Origin: Terrimesophilobacter sp964651535
GTDB lineage: Bacteria; Actinomycetota; Actinomycetes; Actinomycetales; Microbacteriaceae
DNA: 64,000 nt
Assembly (NCBI GenBank): GCA_964651535.1
Contig: CAZYYE010000003.1
Span: forward strand, 124,001-188,000
Reading direction: 5' to 3'
Each line of letters opens with the position of its first letter. Within the stretch, counting starts at the first letter, position 1. Below are positions 61,351 through 64,000 of this stretch, piece after piece. The notes under the pieces are model-generated. The model did no database searches and was not told where the DNA came from. It was given only the letters and a program-made list of their open reading frames with translations. The translations under genes and the position numbers were made by a program.

Positions 61351-62367
61351 GTGGCAGGCCAGGGCACTGCACCGCGGGTTCCGGTAGAGGAACGGCTGTT
61401 CAGCCTCGTCCTGGCCCTGCTGGCAACCGACCAGGGGCTGACCAAGAGCCAGATCCTGTCGACCGTGCAGGGCTATCGTCAGCGATTCTCGCCCGGTGGC
61501 GACAATGCGAACCTCGAACGGCAGTTCGAGCGGGACAAGGATGACATCCGCGAACTCGGGGTCCCCATCGAAACCCTCGAGTCGCCTGGGCAGGCTGGCA
61601 ACAATCAGAACCTGAGGTATCGAATTCCGCGCGGCGAGTACGAACTTCCGCGAGACATCCGTTTCACCGCGGAAGAGTCGGCGCTCCTGGGCCTTGCAGC
61701 AATGGTGTGGCGAGAAGGATCGATTTCGGGCGAATCGAGGCGCGCCATCATCAAACTCAAGTCCCTCGGCATGGAAACCGTCGAACCCGTGCTCGCGTAC
61801 GCCCCGCGGGTGCGCGTGCGGGAAGACTCCTTCGAACCGTTGCGAACCGCCATCGACAAGCACCAGGTCGTGCGGTTCTCCTATCTCAAGCCGGGGGATT
61901 CGGAAGCGATCGTGCGCACTGTCGCGCCTCTCGCTCTCGTCCAGTTCCAGGGCCGTTGGCACTGCTGTGCGCTCGATTCCGAAACGGGCGAGCGCAAGAC
62001 ATTCCTCTTGAGGCGGATTGTGAGCCAGGTCGCGACAACCGGGAACTCCTTCGATTCGCCGACCGACGATGAGGCCGAGCGAGGATTGCGCGAACTCCAC
62101 GAACTGTGGCTGAGTCGCACCGCGCACGTGAGAGTCGAGGCAGGCACCGATGCGGGAACCCGGCTTCACAAGCAGCGCGGCGCAGGTACGGCGCCCGATG
62201 GCGGACTCCTGCTGCACTATGTCGACCTCAACATTCTTGCGGACGAGCTCGCCGGATACGGCCCGGAGGTGACCGTCGTCTCACCTCCCGAGCTGGTTTC
62301 CGCCGTCCGCGCGCGCCTTGCGGCCGTGGCCCAGGCACACCGCGCGGGCCCGATGGAGGTCTCATGA
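61351..62367 (+). CDS. pafB: WYL-domain regulator PafB
   Basis: 338-aa WYL-domain regulator. An N-terminal winged-helix segment (EERLFSLVLALLATDQGLTK) is followed by a WYL region (VVRFSYLKPGDSEAIVRTVAPLA) and a C-terminal domain. In mycobacteria PafB pairs with PafC to activate the LexA-independent DNA-damage response. GTG start at 61351. Its stop overlaps the pafC ATG as ATGA, consistent with an obligate pair. Confidence 0.93.
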   Translation: MAGQGTAPRVPVEERLFSLVLALLATDQGLTKSQILSTVQGYRQRFSPGGDNANLERQFERDKDDIRELGVPIETLESPGQAGNNQNLRYRIPRGEYELPRDIRFTAEESALLGLAAMVWREGSISGESRRAIIKLKSLGMETVEPVLAYAPRVRVREDSFEPLRTAIDKHQVVRFSYLKPGDSEAIVRTVAPLALVQFQGRWHCCALDSETGERKTFLLRRIVSQVATTGNSFDSPTDDEAERGLRELHELWLSRTAHVRVEAGTDAGTRLHKQRGAGTAPDGGLLLHYVDLNILADELAGYGPEVTVVSPPELVSAVRARLAAVAQAHRAGPMEVS

Positions 62368-63347
62368 ACAGGAAGGCAACCCCGCCGCAGGCTCGCGACA
62401 AACTCACGTTCCTGCTCGCGCTCGTTCCCTATCTCATGGATCGCGACCGCGTCCTGGTGCAGGACGCGGCGAAGCACTTCGGAGTGACCGACGAGCAGAT
62501 CCGGGAGGCGGTGAGGCTCATCGCGGTGTCCGGCGTCCCCGGAGACACCGCCGCCTATCAGCACGACGATCTCTTCGACATCGCGTGGGATGACTTCGAG
62601 GACAACGACCAGATCGTCTTGACCAATCTCGTGGCGATCGACGACTCGCCCCGATTCTCCGGGCGCGAGGCCGCCGCGCTCATCGCCGGGCTCCAATACC
62701 TCTCCGCGCTCCCGGAGAACGCCGATCGAAGCGCGATCGCCGCTCTCATGGCCAAATTGTCCCGGGGCGCATCCGCCACACCCAGCCCCTTCGCAGTGGA
62801 GGCGTCGGAGACGGATGCGACGCTCGCGTTGATTCGCGACGCCGTGTCGGCGGGCCGACAGGTCAAATTCGTGTACCTGAATTCCCGCGGGGAGAGCGAG
62901 AGCCGCCACGTGGACCCGTTGCGCGTCGAATCCGTCGACGCCGACTGGTACTTGCGTGGCTGGTGCCACCTCCGGGAAGCGTTGCGCACGTTCCGGATTG
63001 ACCGCATCAGCGAGCCGACGGTCACCAACGAAGCAATCGCGTTCCACCCGCTTGAAGTGGAGATTCCCGATTCTCTGTTCGAGGGTTCGCCCGAGGACAT
63101 CCCCGTCGAACTCGCGGTCGCACCCTCTGCACTTCCGCTCATCGCGGACTACCTTTCCGATGGGGCGCGCACCCCGGGTGCAGATGGGCTCGTGCGCGCC
63201 ACCATGAGGGTCTCGCACCTCCACGTCGTGAAACGCCTCGTGAGCAGCCTCCCCGGCCTCGTGACGGTCATGGCGCCGCCCGAGGCGCGGAAGCTCGTCG
63301 CAGACTGGGCCGGAGACGGCCTTCGCCAGTATCACGATTCCCCGTAG
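62364..63347 (+). CDS. pafC: WYL-domain regulator PafC
   Basis: 327-aa partner of PafB with a helix-turn-helix (LVQDAAKHFGVTDEQIREAVRL) and a WYL domain whose signature DWYLRGWC is clear. Coupled to pafB by ATGA. PafA, which normally precedes pafB in proteasome-bearing relatives, is not present. Probable targets in this window include the imu cassette (see the TTGTC element at 37689-37694); this is inference. Confidence 0.93.
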   Translation: MNRKATPPQARDKLTFLLALVPYLMDRDRVLVQDAAKHFGVTDEQIREAVRLIAVSGVPGDTAAYQHDDLFDIAWDDFEDNDQIVLTNLVAIDDSPRFSGREAAALIAGLQYLSALPENADRSAIAALMAKLSRGASATPSPFAVEASETDATLALIRDAVSAGRQVKFVYLNSRGESESRHVDPLRVESVDADWYLRGWCHLREALRTFRIDRISEPTVTNEAIAFHPLEVEIPDSLFEGSPEDIPVELAVAPSALPLIADYLSDGARTPGADGLVRATMRVSHLHVVKRLVSSLPGLVTVMAPPEARKLVADWAGDGLRQYHDSP

Positions 63348-63404
63348 ACCCCGCTAAACTGGTGGCAACAGCGTAGGAACCAACGACGAAGAGGACGTAT
63401 CACG

Positions 63405-63620
63405 ATGTTGCAGGGGTTTACCGGATGGCATGCGCTCATCATTCTTGTGGTCGTCGTACTCCTTTTCGGTGCCACGAAACTTCCGGGTCTCGCCAAGAGC
63501 GTCGGACAGTCCATGAAGATCTTCCGCAGTGAAATGAAAAGCTCCGACTCCGACGAAAACGCATCCGACGACACTGCCAAAGGCGCCACCGGCGAATCAC
63601 AGTCGACGCCCAAGTCGTAG
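63405..63620 (+). CDS. tatA: Twin-arginine translocase subunit TatA
   Basis: 71-aa membrane protein with one N-terminal helix (HALIILVVVVLLFGATKLP), the FG-x-KLP hinge, an amphipathic helix and an acidic, Ser/Asp-rich tail. It forms the pore of the Tat pathway for folded proteins. The upstream gap holds ACGAAGAGGACG as ribosome binding site. It is followed 5 bp later by tatC. Confidence 0.95.
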   Translation: MLQGFTGWHALIILVVVVLLFGATKLPGLAKSVGQSMKIFRSEMKSSDSDENASDDTAKGATGESQSTPKS

Positions 63621-63625
63621 CGCCC

Positions 63626-64000
63626 ATGGCCGCCCGTGAGAAGCGAGGCGCGACCGGCGAGCGCCGGATGTCTCTCGGACAACACCTCGTCGAGTTGCGC
63701 AAGCGACTGTTCCGATCCGCGATTGGCGTCTTGCTCGGAGCCGTCGTCGGCTGGCTCGTGTATCCGTGGGTGTGGGAAGGTTTGCGCGCGCCGATTCAGG
63801 TCATTGCGGAGTCCCGCAACGCGATCCTGAACTATCAGGGTGTGACGACCGCATTCGACGTGCACATGCAGATCGCGATCTACGTCGGAATCTTCGTGTC
63901 CAGCCCCATCTGGCTGTACCAGATCTTCGCATTCCTCGTGCCCGGCCTCACGAAGCGCGAGAAGCGCTACACGTTCGGTTTCGTGTTTACCGCGATCCCG
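63626..64000 (+). CDS. tatC: Twin-arginine translocase subunit TatC, N-terminal part
   Basis: The first 125 codons of TatC, running off the window. The segment MSLGQHLVELRKRLFRSAI is the conserved N-terminus; the first helix and the conserved FVPGL-like FLVPGLTKREKR motif follow. TatC recognises twin-arginine signal peptides. The order pafB-pafC-tatA-tatC is the standard actinobacterial arrangement. Confidence 0.93.
   Translation, partial: MAAREKRGATGERRMSLGQHLVELRKRLFRSAIGVLLGAVVGWLVYPWVWEGLRAPIQVIAESRNAILNYQGVTTAFDVHMQIAIYVGIFVSSPIWLYQIFAFLVPGLTKREKRYTFGFVFTAIP

Noticed and set aside
1..64000. CRISPR arrays, insertion sequences, prophage genes
   Set aside because: No regularly spaced repeats, transposase, integrase or phage structural motifs were seen on either strand.

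Overview
The window looks like a chromosomal segment of a high-GC actinobacterium, most likely a member of the Microbacteriaceae or a close relative. The evidence is the GC-rich coding style, many GTG starts, and lineage markers: mycothiol ligase MshC, PafB/PafC, an ImuA'/ImuB/DnaE2 mutasome, actinobacterial GlgC/GlgA/TreS, DUF3099, DUF222-HNH and SURF1-type cytochrome oxidase assembly. Almost all of it is ordinary, tightly packed core genome. Genes often overlap as ATGA or GTGA, and most intergenic gaps are under 150 bp. I see no prophage, insertion sequence or CRISPR array. The one clearly irregular stretch is 53416-54058, beside a tRNA-Leu gene.

Layout, left to right. (1) 1-4356: pentose-phosphate genes tkt-tal (minus), heme O synthase ctaB (plus) and heme A synthase ctaA (minus, convergent). 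(2) 4641-8747: the Fe-S assembly operon sufB-sufD-Rieske ferredoxin-sufC-sufT, without sufR in front and without sufS/sufU behind. (3) 8744-13826: bioY, an ABC-F ATPase, a coupled DUF3099 / 70-aa Cys-His protein / SURF1 operon, fabG and serB. (4) 13835-19903: glycogen and trehalose genes glgC | glgA and treS, with an ABC ATPase, ribosomal protein L31 type B and a DEDDh exonuclease between them. (5) 19990-32744: a run of enzymes (alpha/beta hydrolase, GT4 glycosyltransferase, YbaK, histidine phosphatase, sirtuin, SpoU methylase, D,D-carboxypeptidase, acyl desaturase, SGNH hydrolase, GlsB/YeaQ protein, DEAD/DEAH helicase, HAD, SRAP, PAP2).

(6) 32745-39180: an SOS mutagenesis cassette on the minus strand, imuA' - methyltransferase - imuB - dnaE2. 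It has two near-duplicate promoters carrying LexA-type boxes, one before imuA' and one before imuB. (7) 39189-48541: a DadA-type oxidase, a DUF222-HNH protein, a GNAT, a 30-aa membrane microprotein, an ICMT-like methyltransferase, a thioesterase, and a TetR-ABC exporter-amidase operon with two tandem 18-bp operators. (8) 48561-53415: lgt, a UbiB-type kinase, a PadR regulator and the ThrE exporter. (9) 53416-54144: a gene-poor, A/T-richer patch with hairpins, a fragment of an SGNH-type esterase and tRNA-Leu(GAG). (10) 54248-64000: an M20 peptidase, uppP-mshC, a PAC2 protein, HAD-trmI, an FKBP lipoprotein, pafB-pafC, tatA and the start of tatC.

Two parts are linked by function. PafBC (61351-63347) is known in mycobacteria as the activator of the LexA-independent DNA-damage response, and the mutasome cassette in the same window is a classical SOS target. 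The imuB promoter carries both a LexA-like box and a TTGTC element at the spacing of PafBC-dependent promoters. The Pup-proteasome genes (mpa, dop, pup, prcBA, pafA), which in mycobacteria lie between trmI and pafBC, are absent here. I found no confident new multi-gene defence or mobile system. The best candidates for a second look are the methyltransferase inside the mutasome cassette, the duplicated leaderless SOS promoters, the lost proteasome block, and the structured patch downstream of tRNA-Leu.
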